From positions 248,001 through 312,000 of the forward strand of contig NZ_LSGW01000044.1 in NCBI RefSeq assembly GCF_001643305.1: a stretch of 64,000 bases of DNA, read 5' to 3'. Below the pieces are notes generated by a model that did no database searches, was not told where the DNA came from, and worked only from the letters and a program-made list of their open reading frames with translations. The stretch is from Aeromonas salmonicida subsp. salmonicida. GTDB taxonomy: Bacteria; Pseudomonadota; Gammaproteobacteria; Enterobacterales; Aeromonadaceae. Below, in pieces: positions 1-10,244 of this stretch; positions within the stretch are counted from its first letter, which is position 1; each line of letters opens with the position of its first letter. A program made the position numbers and the translations under genes.

Positions 1-1635
<1,635 letters not shown>

Positions 1636-1650
1636 GGGTGACGGCGTCAC

Positions 1651-1675
1651 AAGGGGAGCTTCGGCTCCCCTTTCT
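1651..1675 (+). terminator. Intrinsic terminator after ettA
   Basis: Nine-base-pair stem (1651-1659 with 1664-1672) closed by a TTCG tetraloop and running into a T-rich tail, directly after the ettA stop codon. Confidence 0.85.
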
Positions 1676-1711
1676 ATTGCCTTTTGGCATACAATCCAAG
1701 ACGGATGCCTT

Positions 1712-1785
1712 TGCATGGATGTATCGAAATGACGACCCAGACCCCCACTGCATGGATGTATCGAAATGACGACCCAGACCCCCAC
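1712..1785 (+). repeat. Perfect 37-bp tandem duplication over a start codon
   Basis: Bases 1712-1748 and 1749-1785 are identical. The unit carries the upstream leader, an ATG and the first codons of the following gene, so there are two ATGs (1729 and 1766). Because 37 is not a multiple of three, the first ATG reads a different frame, and only the second opens the 111-codon gene. Confidence 0.95.
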
Positions 1786-2101
1786 AGAGAAGAAACTCAC
1801 CATCCAGATCCGGGTCGAACCCGGCTGCCTCGGGCCGGATGGCAAAGAACACATCGAGACCTTCTGTGTCGCCGCCGCCAAGATCTTCGCCGCCATCTAT
1901 CCCGAGCTGGTGAGCTGGGTGCTGATCCCGCGCTATGACAAGCAGTTGCCGGAGCAGGAGTTCTTCATCGAGGGGCGCAAGTTGACCGAGGAGCAGGCCA
2001 GTATGTTCCTGCGTCGTGTCGGTAGAGAGCTGGGGGAAGTACAGGACAGACTCGACTCCGTGCTGGCCCAACTGGTGGAGCGTTACTTCAAGACCCTCTG
2101 A
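1766..2101 (+). CDS. Small conserved-looking protein of unknown function
   Basis: A 111-residue acidic soluble protein that I do not recognise. It has no signal peptide, membrane segment or Cys/His metal motif. The middle is hydrophobic (around PELVSWVLIPRYDKQ) and the C-terminal half looks helical with charged heptads (EEQASMFLRRVGRELGEVQ), which could be a dimerising helix. Codon use resembles the neighbours, and the gene is bounded by terminators on both sides, which supports a real single-gene unit. The ATG at 1766 is chosen because it is the copy of the duplicated start that gives the long frame; no strong Shine-Dalgarno is visible. Another in-frame start would have to lie further in. 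Confidence 0.7.
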   Translation: MTTQTPTEKKLTIQIRVEPGCLGPDGKEHIETFCVAAAKIFAAIYPELVSWVLIPRYDKQLPEQEFFIEGRKLTEEQASMFLRRVGRELGEVQDRLDSVLAQLVERYFKTL

Positions 2102-2120
2102 CGCGGCCTCTGTCAGCCAT

Positions 2121-2148
2121 AAAAGGTTCTCTATCGAGGACCTTTTTT
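2121..2148 (+). terminator. Intrinsic terminator after the 1766 gene
   Basis: Eleven-pair stem with one G-T wobble (AAAAGGTTCTC with GAGGACCTTTT), a four-base loop and six Ts, 20 bases after the stop. Confidence 0.85.
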
Positions 2149-2158
2149 ATTGCTCAAA

Positions 2159-2174
2159 AAGAAAACGTTTGAAT
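2159..2174 (+). promoter_or_regulatory. PurR-like operator upstream of the purine permease
   Basis: AAGAAAACGTTTGAAT matches 12 of 16 positions of the E. coli PurR consensus as I recall it and keeps the palindromic AAACGTTT core. It lies about 195 bases before the permease start, in the only intergenic region that could hold its promoter. Purine permeases are known PurR targets, so the location makes sense, but the assignment is from pattern only. Confidence 0.4.
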
Positions 2175-2369
2175 TTTTGCTCTATTCATTGATCCGCTTC
2201 GCAGATCCGGGGTTTGTAAACGCCGCCGCCTGTGTGAAAATGTGCGCGCTGTCACGGTATCAGGACGAGTCTGGTCACTTAGCCACCAGAAAAACAGCCC
2301 CCTTGCCCACGCATGGATGGGGTGCCGACTCTCCTGCTGCTTATTTCACGTCACCTATTGGAATCCAAC

Positions 2370-3705
2370 ATGAACCAACAACACCAAGCTGCCAATCAGG
2401 CCGCCGGGCAAGGATTGCTTGAGCGCCTGTTTGCCCTGCAAGGCCATGGCACTACCGCCCGCACCGAGGTCATCGCCGGGATCACCACCTTCCTGACCAT
2501 GGTCTATATAGTGTTCGTCAACCCGCAGATCCTCTCTGCGGCGGGCATGGACACCCAGGCCGTGTTCGTCACTACCTGCCTTATCGCTGGCATCGGCAGC
2601 ATACTGATGGGCCTGTTGGCCCATCGCCCTGGCCCCGGCCATGGGACTGAACGCCTTTTTCGCCTTCGTGGTGGTGGCTGGCATGGGCTATTCCTGGCAA
2701 GTCGGCATGGGCACCATCTTCTGGGGTGCCATGGGTCTGCTGATCCTCACCCTGCTGCGGGTTCGTTACTGGCTGATCGCCAATATCCCGCTCACCCTGC
2801 GGGTCGGCATCACAGCCGGTATCGGTCTGCTCATCGCCCTGCTCGGCCTACACAACGCAGGTATCGTAGTGGCGAGCCCGGCCACCATGGTGACGGTGGG
2901 CGATCTCACCTCCCTGCCCTGCCTGCTGGGGCTGCTCGGTTTCTTCCTGATCTGCATCTTCTCAGCCCGCGGCGTTCACTCCGCCGTGCTGATCGCCATA
3001 GTGGTGACCACCACCCTGGGCTGGCTGTTTGGCGATGTGACCTTCAAGGGCTTTGTCTCCATGCCACCGAGCATAGAGCCGGTGTTTGGCCAGCTGGATT
3101 TGATGGGGTCGCTCGACATCAGCCTCGCCGGGATCATCTTCTCCTTCATGCTGGTCAACCTGTTCGACTCTTCCGGTACCCTGATCGGCGTCACCAACCG
3201 CGCCAAGCTGGCGGACGACAAGGGTCACTTCCCGCGCATGAAGCAGGCGCTTCTGGTGGACAGCGTGAGCTCGGTCGGCGGCGCCTTCATGGGCACCTCC
3301 TCTGTCACCGCCTTTATAGAGAGCAGCTCCGGCGTCGCCGTCGGCGGCCGCACCGGCCTGACCGCCATAGTGGTCGGCCTGCTGTTCCTGCTGGCGATCT
3401 TCTTCTCCCCCGTCGCGGCCATGGTGCCTGCCTATGCCGCCGCCGGCGCACTCATCTATGTCGGCGTGCTGATGTGCTCCGAGCTGACCCGGGTGAAGTG
3501 GGAAGACCTGACCGAAGCTGTGCCCGCCTTCATGACAGCTGTCATGATGCCGTTCAGTTTCTCCATTACGGAGGGGATCGCCATCGGCTTTATCTCCTAC
3601 TGCGTGATGAAGGCAGGCACAGGCCGCTGGCGCGAGATCAACCCCTGCGTACTGGTGGTCGCCCTGCTGTTCGTGCTCAAGTTTGTCTGGGTCGACAGCC
3701 ACTAA
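2370..3705 (+). pseudogene. NCS2/AzgA-type purine (adenine) permease, frameshifted
   Basis: Inner-membrane proton-coupled purine transporter of the family containing E. coli AdeP/AdeQ. Frame 1 runs from ATG 2370 through ARTEVIAGITTFLTMVYIVF and VFVTTCLIAGIGSILMGLLA. Frame 2 resumes at about 2641 with MGLNAFFAFVVV and continues to the normal C-terminus (LFDSSGTLIGVT, GTSSVTAFIESSSG, FSFSITEGIAIGFI). The break is at 2618-2622, where relatives read Leu-Ala-Asn-Leu-Pro-Ile-Ala-Leu-Ala-Pro. Eight bases appear to be missing between two GCC triplets; restoring them gives about 447 residues, the usual length. The upstream part alone would carry only the first membrane helices. The ORF starting at 2641 is too short to be a working carrier. 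Adenine specificity is inferred from similarity to AdeP. Confidence 0.88.
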
Positions 3706-3723
3706 ACCTGACTTTCGCAAACA

Positions 3724-3752
3724 AAAATGCCCGTCATCGACGGGCATTTTTT
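3724..3752. terminator. Bidirectional terminator between permease and djlA
   Basis: Twelve-pair stem around ATC (AAAATGCCCGTC with GACGGGCATTTT), with T-runs readable on both strands. It serves the convergent permease and djlA genes. Confidence 0.85.
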
Positions 3753-3773
3753 ATGGCTGGCAGATAGCGGCAC

Positions 3774-4610
3774 TCAACGGATGCCGCGGGCCTCGCGGAT
3801 CCACTCCCAGGCCTGCTGGATCTCCTGGGTCTTCTCCTTCGCCATCTCCATCATCTCAGGTGGCAGCCCCTTGGCGGCCAGCTTGTCGGGGTGATGCTTG
3901 CTCATCTCCTTGCGGTAGGCGCGCTTGATGTCCTGATCACTGTCGCTCTCGCTCACCCCGAGCAACTGGTAGGCATCCTTGAGGCGATCCGCTGACGGCG
4001 CCTCCTGCCGATACTGCTGCCCGCCGTGCTCACCGCCCTGATACTGGCCGCCATGCGCCCGGTTGAAAAAGTTCATCTGCGCTTCGGCCATCGCCAGGAT
4101 GCGGGCCAGCTCGATGCGGCTGAAGCCCAGCTCATCGGCGATGGTATGCAAAATGGCGCGCTCATCGGCCTCGACCTTGCCATCGGCAAAGGCGGCCTGC
4201 AGTTGCACCTCCAGGAAGAAGCGCAGAATGTCCCGCTGCCCCAGGCTGGCACGACGGAACTCGGCCAGGGTTTCCCGCAACGGGAACCCAGCCTCCTTGC
4301 CCACACGGAACGACTCCTGGGCGCGTGCTCGCTGATCCCCCACCAGTCGCATCCGATCCATCAGGTTGGAGGCAACCCGGATCTCCTGCTCTGTTACCTG
4401 GCCATTCGCCTTGGCGATATGACCCATGACGGCGAAAGTGGCATGGAAAAAGACCGCCTGTTGTTGTTGGCTGGGGCCACGCTGAAACGCGCCCCGAATA
4501 CCCATGCCCCGATCGAAACGATGGCCGATCCAGAGGCCAAGCAGGGCACCAAAGATGTTGCCGAGCAGAAAACCGAAGAAGGCGCCCAGCACCTTACCCC
4601 AAATACGCAT
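3774..4610 (-). CDS. djlA: DjlA, membrane-anchored DnaJ-like co-chaperone
   Basis: Type III J-domain protein of the inner membrane that stimulates DnaK; in E. coli its overproduction affects Rcs capsule signalling. The N-terminal 30 residues form a Gly-rich membrane segment (GAFFGFLLGNIFGALLGLWI) typical of DjlA. The middle is a TerB-like helical domain (about 60-180), followed by a linker rich in Gln and Gly. The C-terminal J domain (about 205-278) has the diagnostic HPD in SKHHPDKLAAKG. The 278-residue length is close to E. coli DjlA (271). It lies 19 bases downstream of murU on the same strand and may be transcribed with amgK-murU. Confidence 0.95.
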   Translation of the reverse strand: MRIWGKVLGAFFGFLLGNIFGALLGLWIGHRFDRGMGIRGAFQRGPSQQQQAVFFHATFAVMGHIAKANGQVTEQEIRVASNLMDRMRLVGDQRARAQESFRVGKEAGFPLRETLAEFRRASLGQRDILRFFLEVQLQAAFADGKVEADERAILHTIADELGFSRIELARILAMAEAQMNFFNRAHGGQYQGGEHGGQQYRQEAPSADRLKDAYQLLGVSESDSDQDIKRAYRKEMSKHHPDKLAAKGLPPEMMEMAKEKTQEIQQAWEWIREARGIR

Positions 4611-4629
4611 GGTTCAAGACCTCGTGATG

Positions 4630-5298
4630 TTAATGAGTGCGCCGTTGCAGCTGATCATCCAGCTCGCGCAGCCGCTCTGTGGTGCCAATATCGCGCCACT
4701 CGCCGGCCAGCATGGCGCCACCGACCCGGCCTTGCGCCATCCACTCGCGCAGCAGGGGGGCCAGCTTGCGCGCCCCCGACGGCAAATCGGCAAAGGCGGC
4801 GGGGTCATAGAGCCCGACACCACTGAAGGTGAAGGCTGGCGCATCCTGCACCCGACCGGCGTGAAGCGAGAAATCCCCATGAGGATGCTGGGGCGGATTG
4901 GGCACCAGCCAGAGATGGGCCAGATCCGTACCCAGTGGCTGGTTGACCAGGGTGCGATAGTCCAGACTGAGCCAGGTATCGCCGTTGATCACCAGAAACG
5001 GATCGGCACCAAGCAGGGGCAGCGCCTGCACTATGCCACCGGCGGTTTCCAGCGCACTCGCCTCTGCCGACCAGTGAATGCTGACCCCGAACGCACTGCC
5101 ATCACCGAGCGCTTCCACCAGTTTGTGGCCGAGCCAGGCGTGGTTGATGACAAGCTGGGTCACTCCGGCAGCCTTGAGCTTTTCGATATGGTGCACTATG
5201 AGCGGCTTGCCCCCTGCCGCCAGCAGCGGCTTGGGCAAGGTGTCAGTGAGCGGGCGCATCCGCTCGCCACGGCCGGCAGCCAGGATCATCGCCTTCAT
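4630..5298 (-). CDS. murU: MurU, N-acetylmuramate-1-phosphate uridylyltransferase
   Basis: Nucleotidyltransferase of the peptidoglycan-recycling bypass known from Pseudomonas: it converts MurNAc-1-P plus UTP to UDP-MurNAc. The start is the ATG at 5298 (MKAMILAAGRGERMRPLTD), which overlaps the amgK stop by four bases; the frame open further upstream lies inside amgK. The GT-A nucleotidyltransferase signature LAAGRGERMRPLTD is at residues 5-18, and LVINGDTW carries the metal-binding Asp. The length of 222 residues is normal for MurU. The pairing with amgK makes MurU far more likely than a generic glucose-1-phosphate thymidylyltransferase. Confidence 0.92.
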   Translation of the reverse strand: MKAMILAAGRGERMRPLTDTLPKPLLAAGGKPLIVHHIEKLKAAGVTQLVINHAWLGHKLVEALGDGSAFGVSIHWSAEASALETAGGIVQALPLLGADPFLVINGDTWLSLDYRTLVNQPLGTDLAHLWLVPNPPQHPHGDFSLHAGRVQDAPAFTFSGVGLYDPAAFADLPSGARKLAPLLREWMAQGRVGGAMLAGEWRDIGTTERLRELDDQLQRRTH

Positions 5299-6308
5299 AC
5301 CGGGGCTCCGGCCACTCGGGCCAGCCCGGGCAGCACCACTTGCTGCAACCAGGCACCGAAGCGGGCCAGCTCCGGATAGCTGGCGCCATGTTGCTGGCAC
5401 ACATCCACCACATAGCCCAGGGTGCGGGGAATGTCCTTGAGGTAACCGGACTTGCCATCCCTGTGATAGAGGCGGGTGAAGAGACCCGCCGCCTTCAGGT
5501 GACGCTGCATGCCGGTCAGGTCGGCATGACGACGGAAACTGGCATAGTCGAGCCCGCCAAGCAGACCCGCCTGCTGCAACGTATCGAAGCCATGGCGCAT
5601 GCCCTGCTCGATCACATCGTCGGGCCAGCGCACGTAACAGTCTTTCAGCAGAGAGACGAGGTCATAGCTGAGGGGACCTATCACCATGTCTTGAAAATCG
5701 ATGATGGCCAATTCGCTGCCGTTTGGAGTATCACCACCACAGACCATCAGGTTGCGGCTGTGAAAGTCACGGTGCATCACCCCCTGAGGCTGAGCCAGAT
5801 TGCTGGCGGTGAGGCAGGCAAACATATCATCCAGCAGCTGTTGTTCAGACTCGCTCAGGGCCAGTTGCAGATGATGGCCCAGCAGCCACTCGGGGAAAAT
5901 ACTGTTTTCACGGGCCATGAAGGCAGCGTCGAAGGGCTCCAGCGCCAGTGCTACCGCCCCCAGTCTGGGTAGCAAGGCGATGGCTTTGCCATACCAGGCC
6001 AGCACATTCTGCGCATCCAGACAGCTGATAAGCTGGGTATCCCCCAGATCTGTCACAGCCAGCAGGCCATCATCATAGTCCACCCCCTTTACCTCGGGCG
6101 CCAGCAGCCCCATGGCATGCAAAGCAGAGGCATTGCGGACAAATTCATGATTTTTTTCGGTTTTTGGATTGGCATCCACCCACACCAAGCCACCGCCACG
6201 GTAGTAGCGGCGAAAACTGGCGTCACCAGAAATCAGGGTCAACTCAAGGTTGGCATCACCGGAAATCCGGCGAGCCCATTGCAATAGCAGGGAATCGCGA
6301 TCGTACAT
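5295..6308 (-). CDS. amgK: AmgK, anomeric MurNAc/GlcNAc kinase
   Basis: Kinase of the aminoglycoside-phosphotransferase fold that phosphorylates recycled N-acetylmuramate at the anomeric carbon, feeding MurU. The catalytic loop GVMHRDFHSRNLMV and the metal-binding IIDFQDMVIGPLSYDL are both present; the P-loop-like region near the N-terminus reads ISGDASFRRYYR. The length of 337 residues is typical. The gene reads divergently from lptD, as in pseudomonads, and shares four bases with murU, indicating translational coupling. Together the two genes would let the cell rebuild UDP-MurNAc without de novo synthesis through MurA, a route known to give intrinsic fosfomycin tolerance; that phenotype is an inference here. 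Confidence 0.93.
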   Translation of the reverse strand: MYDRDSLLLQWARRISGDANLELTLISGDASFRRYYRGGGLVWVDANPKTEKNHEFVRNASALHAMGLLAPEVKGVDYDDGLLAVTDLGDTQLISCLDAQNVLAWYGKAIALLPRLGAVALALEPFDAAFMARENSIFPEWLLGHHLQLALSESEQQLLDDMFACLTASNLAQPQGVMHRDFHSRNLMVCGGDTPNGSELAIIDFQDMVIGPLSYDLVSLLKDCYVRWPDDVIEQGMRHGFDTLQQAGLLGGLDYASFRRHADLTGMQRHLKAAGLFTRLYHRDGKSGYLKDIPRTLGYVVDVCQQHGASYPELARFGAWLQQVVLPGLARVAGAPV

Positions 6309-6394
6309 AAGTCGGGGACCGAATTGGAAAGCAGCACTTGGCTGTTAGCCCTGGCCGCAATAATGCTTTATCATTGCCGGCTAACATAAAGCAA

Positions 6395-6409
6395 TGACAT
6401 GCAATGTCA
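6395..6409. promoter_or_regulatory. Perfect inverted repeat in the amgK/lptD divergent region
   Basis: TGACAT-GCA-ATGTCA is a perfect six-base inverted repeat with a three-base spacer. It overlaps a second inverted pair, CATTGC (6372-6377) with GCAATG (6391-6396), and GCAATG recurs at 6401-6406. The position midway between divergent genes suits an operator, but I cannot name the regulator. Confidence 0.3.
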
Positions 6410-6482
6410 ACTCGATGAATCCTGTCGTAAAATGCATGTCTTGAATCAGCCGTATCTACCACGGATTGCGCGAGTCTTTCAC

Positions 6483-8915
6483 ATGACAAAATGGACACTG
6501 GGGTACTCATATCCCATCGCCCTGACCATCAGCCTTATCCCAGCCCTGACCCCGGCCATAGTGCAGGCGGCTCCGCTGACGCCGCCGCCCGCCACCGGGA
6601 TCCTGGACGGGCTCTGCTATGACTATGTACCCAAGGTAGAGAAACTGGCCCCCGGAAAGGATGCCAACGCCCAACCTGTCGAAGTGGATGCCGATCGGCT
6701 AGAGGCCAAGCAGGGCGGTACCGCCGTCTATCAGGGCGATGTCAAAGTTCGCCAGGGTGTGCGCAAATTTGACTCGGATTATGCCGAGCTCGATCAGAAG
6801 AGCCGGGATGTCATCGCCATCGGCAACATCTATTACAACGATGGCCAGATCACTGTCACCAGTGACAAGACCCTGAAATCCAACCTGGATACCAAGAATT
6901 CCGAGCTGGAAGAGGGCAAATACCAGGTTCATGGCTCACCGGTACGCGGCTCTGCCGACCGGGTCACCATGACCAACAACAACCAGAACATCACTCTGGA
7001 AGGGGCTCAGTACACAACCTGCCCACCTGGCCAGGAAGTATGGACCCTGAAAGCGGGCAGCATCGACATCGATCAGACAGAGGTGTTCGGGGAAGCCTGG
7101 AACGCCAGCCTCTGGCTCTATGACTATCCAGTATTCTATTTCCCGTATATCAACTTCCCCATCAAGGATGAGCGCAAAACCGGCCTGCTCTACCCGGGTT
7201 ATACCCAGAGCTCCAAGAACGGCATGGACATCACCCAGCCGTTCTACTGGAACATAGCGCCCAACTACGATGCCACCATCACTTCCCGTTTCATGGACAG
7301 ACGGGGCCTGATGGAGCAGGTCGAGTTCCGCTATATGCCGGACCCGGCCCATGTCGGCAGCCTCTATTTCGAAAATCTGGCAGACGACAAACAGTATGAT
7401 GAAACCCCCAGCCTGAACGAAAAGCTGTCTGACGGGCATCGCTATTTGCTCAATGCGCGCCACACCTCACTGTTTGCCGACAATGCCATGCGGGTGTCGG
7501 TCGACTACACCAAGGTCCGGGATCGGGATTACAACTACTTCAACGACTTCTCCCCCAAGGTGGGCACCCAGGTCGAGAACCAGTTGCAGCAATCCCTGAT
7601 GGCCGGCTACTTCCAGCAAAACTGGAACCTCAACACAGAGGTGCGGACCTACCAGATACTGCTGGCAAGTGCCCAGCAGCCTCACGAACTGATGCCACGG
7701 ATCAACCACAACTACTACCATCAGGGCAACTGGTACGATCTGGCCTGGAATACCGAAGTCACCCGGTTCGGTTACAACAACACCCAGGCCTCAGCGCAAA
7801 ACCTGGGAGATGCCTATACCGGCACCCGGGTCTACACGGCGCCGACCCTGACCATGCCGCTCATCGACGAGGCGGGCTACTACCTCGACAGCCAGTACAA
7901 GCTGATGTACACCCGTTACGATCAGGAAGTGCCGGACAACATGAGCTCCACCTTCACCAAGCGGTTCACTCCTGAAGGTGCGAGCGGTGTTACTTTGGAT
8001 GAGGGCATCATCACCCGGACACTGCCTTCCTTCCGCCTCAAGGGCGGCATGACCTTCGAACGCAACCAGGACTGGTTTGGTGGCGACGCCAATCAAACCC
8101 TGGAGCCCGAGTTCCAGTACCTCTATGTGCCCTACAAGGATCAGGACAACATAGGTGTCTACGACTCCACCACCATGCGTCAGGACTACTACAGCCTGTT
8201 CAGCGACCGCCGTTATGCCGGTCTGGACCGCATCAGCGACTCCAACAGGGTCTCACTCGGTGTTACCACCCGGGTTTATGATCAGGCTGGTGATGAACGA
8301 ATTCGACTGGCCGTTGCCCAAGCTTTCGACTTTGTTGCCCCCAGGGTCAAGCTCTACCCCAGCGAGTCACTGGCGACCAACACCCGCTCCCCGCTCTCGT
8401 TTGAGGGGGATGCCAAGATCAACGAGCAGTGGTTTGCCCATGCCGGGGCGCAATATGATATGGATCAGAGCGAGATCAGCTCTGCCAACAGCGCCCTCGA
8501 GTATCGCCGCGAGAAGCTGATCAGCCAGTTGAACTACCGCTTCGTGCGCAATGCCAACTACGACCTGTCGAACACCAACCAGGTCGCCGACCTAAATCAG
8601 GTCGGCATGCTGTTGACCACACCGCTCAATGATCAGTGGCACCTCTACGGTGGCTACTATCACGACCTTGATCAGGGAGTGAAGGTGGATCGCAAGGTGG
8701 GTCTGAAATATGACTCCTGCTGCTGGAGCATCAACTTCAACCTGGAGTGGGTCAATACACCGGATAACGTGACCATGCGTCCGACCTCGGAGCGCAGCCT
8801 GGGCATTCAGTTTGAAATGAAAGGATTGGGTAGCGTGGGTACCGGCTCCAAGGGCACCTCCCTGGATACCGAAGCACTGCCTTACATTCGTCCGTTTAAC
8901 CTGCGAGACCAATAA
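6483..8915 (+). CDS. lptD: LptD, outer-membrane LPS translocon barrel
   Basis: Outer-membrane beta-barrel that with LptE inserts lipopolysaccharide into the outer leaflet. The start is taken as ATG 6483 because it gives a signal peptide (MTKWTLGYSYPIALTISLIP followed by an Ala-rich cleavage region); the frame is open upstream and ATG 6432 is an alternative. Next come the N-terminal OstA/LptA-like jellyroll (VEVDADRLEAKQGGTAVYQG) and a long barrel domain. The four structural cysteines have counterparts in LCYDY, TTCPPG and the CC pair of DSCCWSINF, as needed for the interdomain disulfides. The product is 810 residues (784 in E. coli). surA follows after 30 bases, matching the conserved lptD-surA-pdxA operon. 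Confidence 0.97.
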   Translation: MTKWTLGYSYPIALTISLIPALTPAIVQAAPLTPPPATGILDGLCYDYVPKVEKLAPGKDANAQPVEVDADRLEAKQGGTAVYQGDVKVRQGVRKFDSDYAELDQKSRDVIAIGNIYYNDGQITVTSDKTLKSNLDTKNSELEEGKYQVHGSPVRGSADRVTMTNNNQNITLEGAQYTTCPPGQEVWTLKAGSIDIDQTEVFGEAWNASLWLYDYPVFYFPYINFPIKDERKTGLLYPGYTQSSKNGMDITQPFYWNIAPNYDATITSRFMDRRGLMEQVEFRYMPDPAHVGSLYFENLADDKQYDETPSLNEKLSDGHRYLLNARHTSLFADNAMRVSVDYTKVRDRDYNYFNDFSPKVGTQVENQLQQSLMAGYFQQNWNLNTEVRTYQILLASAQQPHELMPRINHNYYHQGNWYDLAWNTEVTRFGYNNTQASAQNLGDAYTGTRVYTAPTLTMPLIDEAGYYLDSQYKLMYTRYDQEVPDNMSSTFTKRFTPEGASGVTLDEGIITRTLPSFRLKGGMTFERNQDWFGGDANQTLEPEFQYLYVPYKDQDNIGVYDSTTMRQDYYSLFSDRRYAGLDRISDSNRVSLGVTTRVYDQAGDERIRLAVAQAFDFVAPRVKLYPSESLATNTRSPLSFEGDAKINEQWFAHAGAQYDMDQSEISSANSALEYRREKLISQLNYRFVRNANYDLSNTNQVADLNQVGMLLTTPLNDQWHLYGGYYHDLDQGVKVDRKVGLKYDSCCWSINFNLEWVNTPDNVTMRPTSERSLGIQFEMKGLGSVGTGSKGTSLDTEALPYIRPFNLRDQ

Positions 8916-8945
8916 CCGGTCTGGCAAACGCCTTGAGAGATGGAT

Positions 8946-10244
8946 ATGAAGAAGACGTTGATTTCCCTGCTGACTGCAGGCCTGTTCGGAGCCATGAGTC
9001 AGGGGGCCTTCGCCGCCCCCGAGCTGATGGACAAGGTGCTTGCCGTGGTCAACAAGGACGTGGTGCTGGCCAGCCAGCAGGAAGCCCTGGTACAGAAAGT
9101 CAAAAGCTCTGCCCAGGAGAGCGGCCAGTCCCTGCCCGATGATGCCACCCTGCGCAAGCAGGCGCTGGATCGCCTGATCCAGGAGAGCCTGCAACTGCAA
9201 CTGGCGGATCGCCAGGGCCTGAAGATCAGCGACACCCAGCTGGAGCAAGCCATCCAGAGCATAGCCGCCGACAACAAGATGACCCTGGATCAGCTGCGAG
9301 CCCAACTGGCCCGCGAAGGCCTGACCTATGCCCAGTATCGGGAAGAGGTGCGCCGCGAGATCCTGATGAACGAAGTGCGCCGCAACCAGGTGCGCCGTCG
9401 CATCAATATCTCCGATCAGGAGGTCAAGCAGGTGGTGGATATCCTCGCCAAGCAGGGCCAGCAGCAACAGCAGTACCATGTCGGCCATATCCAGATTGCC
9501 CTGCCTGACAACCCGAGCGCCGAGCAGCTCAACGCCGCCAAGAGTAAGATAGAGCGCATCCTGGCTGCCCTGAAACAGGGCGCCGACTTCCGCAAGCTGG
9601 CCATTGCCGAGAGTAATGGTCCCAAGGCACTGGAAGGGGGCGACTGGAGCTGGATGAGCCCGCAAGAGATGCCGACCCTGATGGCCGAAGCGGTACAAGG
9701 CGCAGCCAAGGGTGACATAGTGGGCCCGCTGCGCTCTGGCGCCGGTCTGCACATCGTCAAGGTGTTCGATGCCAAGGGTCAGCAGCAGGTGCTGCAGACC
9801 GAGGTAAAAGCACGCCACATACTGATCAAGCCTTCCATCATCCTCAGCGAAGAGAAAGCCAAGGGCATGCTGGATGGCATACTGCACGACATCAAGAGCG
9901 GCAAGGCGACCTTCGCCAGTCTGGCGGAAAAATACTCCGAAGATCCGGGCTCTGCGGTGCAGGGCGGCGAGCTGGGCTGGTCTGATCCCAACGTCTATGT
10001 GCCGGAGTTCCGCGACATGGTCAACCGCCTCAAGCCGGGTGAGCTGAGCGCCCCCTTCCGTACTACCCACGGCTGGCACATAGTGCAGCTGGAAGAGCGT
10101 CGCAGCCAGGATGCCACCAGCAAGGCCCAGGAGCAGCGTGCCTATCAGCTCATCTTCAACCGCCGCTTCACCGAAGAGTCCCAGGCGTGGCTGGATGAGC
10201 TGCGTGACGAGGCCTACATCCAGATTGAAGGCGCCGGCAGCTGA
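8946..10244 (+). CDS. surA: SurA, periplasmic chaperone and prolyl isomerase
   Basis: Periplasmic chaperone that escorts outer-membrane proteins, including LptD, to the Bam complex. It has a signal peptide ([20 protein letters not shown], then AFA), an N-terminal chaperone domain, and two parvulin domains (about 175-270 and 285-385), the second with [10 protein letters not shown] and GGELGWSDP motifs. ATG 8946 is preferred because GAGAG at 8934-8938 is then about seven bases away; ATG 8940 two codons earlier would overlap that site. The product has 432 residues (428 in E. coli). The stop codon overlaps the pdxA start (TGATG), so the two are translationally coupled. Confidence 0.97.
   Translation: MKKTLISLLTAGLFGAMSQGAFAAPELMDKVLAVVNKDVVLASQQEALVQKVKSSAQESGQSLPDDATLRKQALDRLIQESLQLQLADRQGLKISDTQLEQAIQSIAADNKMTLDQLRAQLAREGLTYAQYREEVRREILMNEVRRNQVRRRINISDQEVKQVVDILAKQGQQQQQYHVGHIQIALPDNPSAEQLNAAKSKIERILAALKQGADFRKLAIAESNGPKALEGGDWSWMSPQEMPTLMAEAVQGAAKGDIVGPLRSGAGLHIVKVFDAKGQQQVLQTEVKARHILIKPSIILSEEKAKGMLDGILHDIKSGKATFASLAEKYSEDPGSAVQGGELGWSDPNVYVPEFRDMVNRLKPGELSAPFRTTHGWHIVQLEERRSQDATSKAQEQRAYQLIFNRRFTEESQAWLDELRDEAYIQIEGAGS

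Noticed and set aside
2175-2369. Purine riboswitch upstream of the permease
   Set aside because: I could not find the conserved three-way junction bases or paired loops.
8592-10079. 495-codon open frame opposite lptD/surA
   Set aside because: Antisense shadow of conserved genes, with no family motif.
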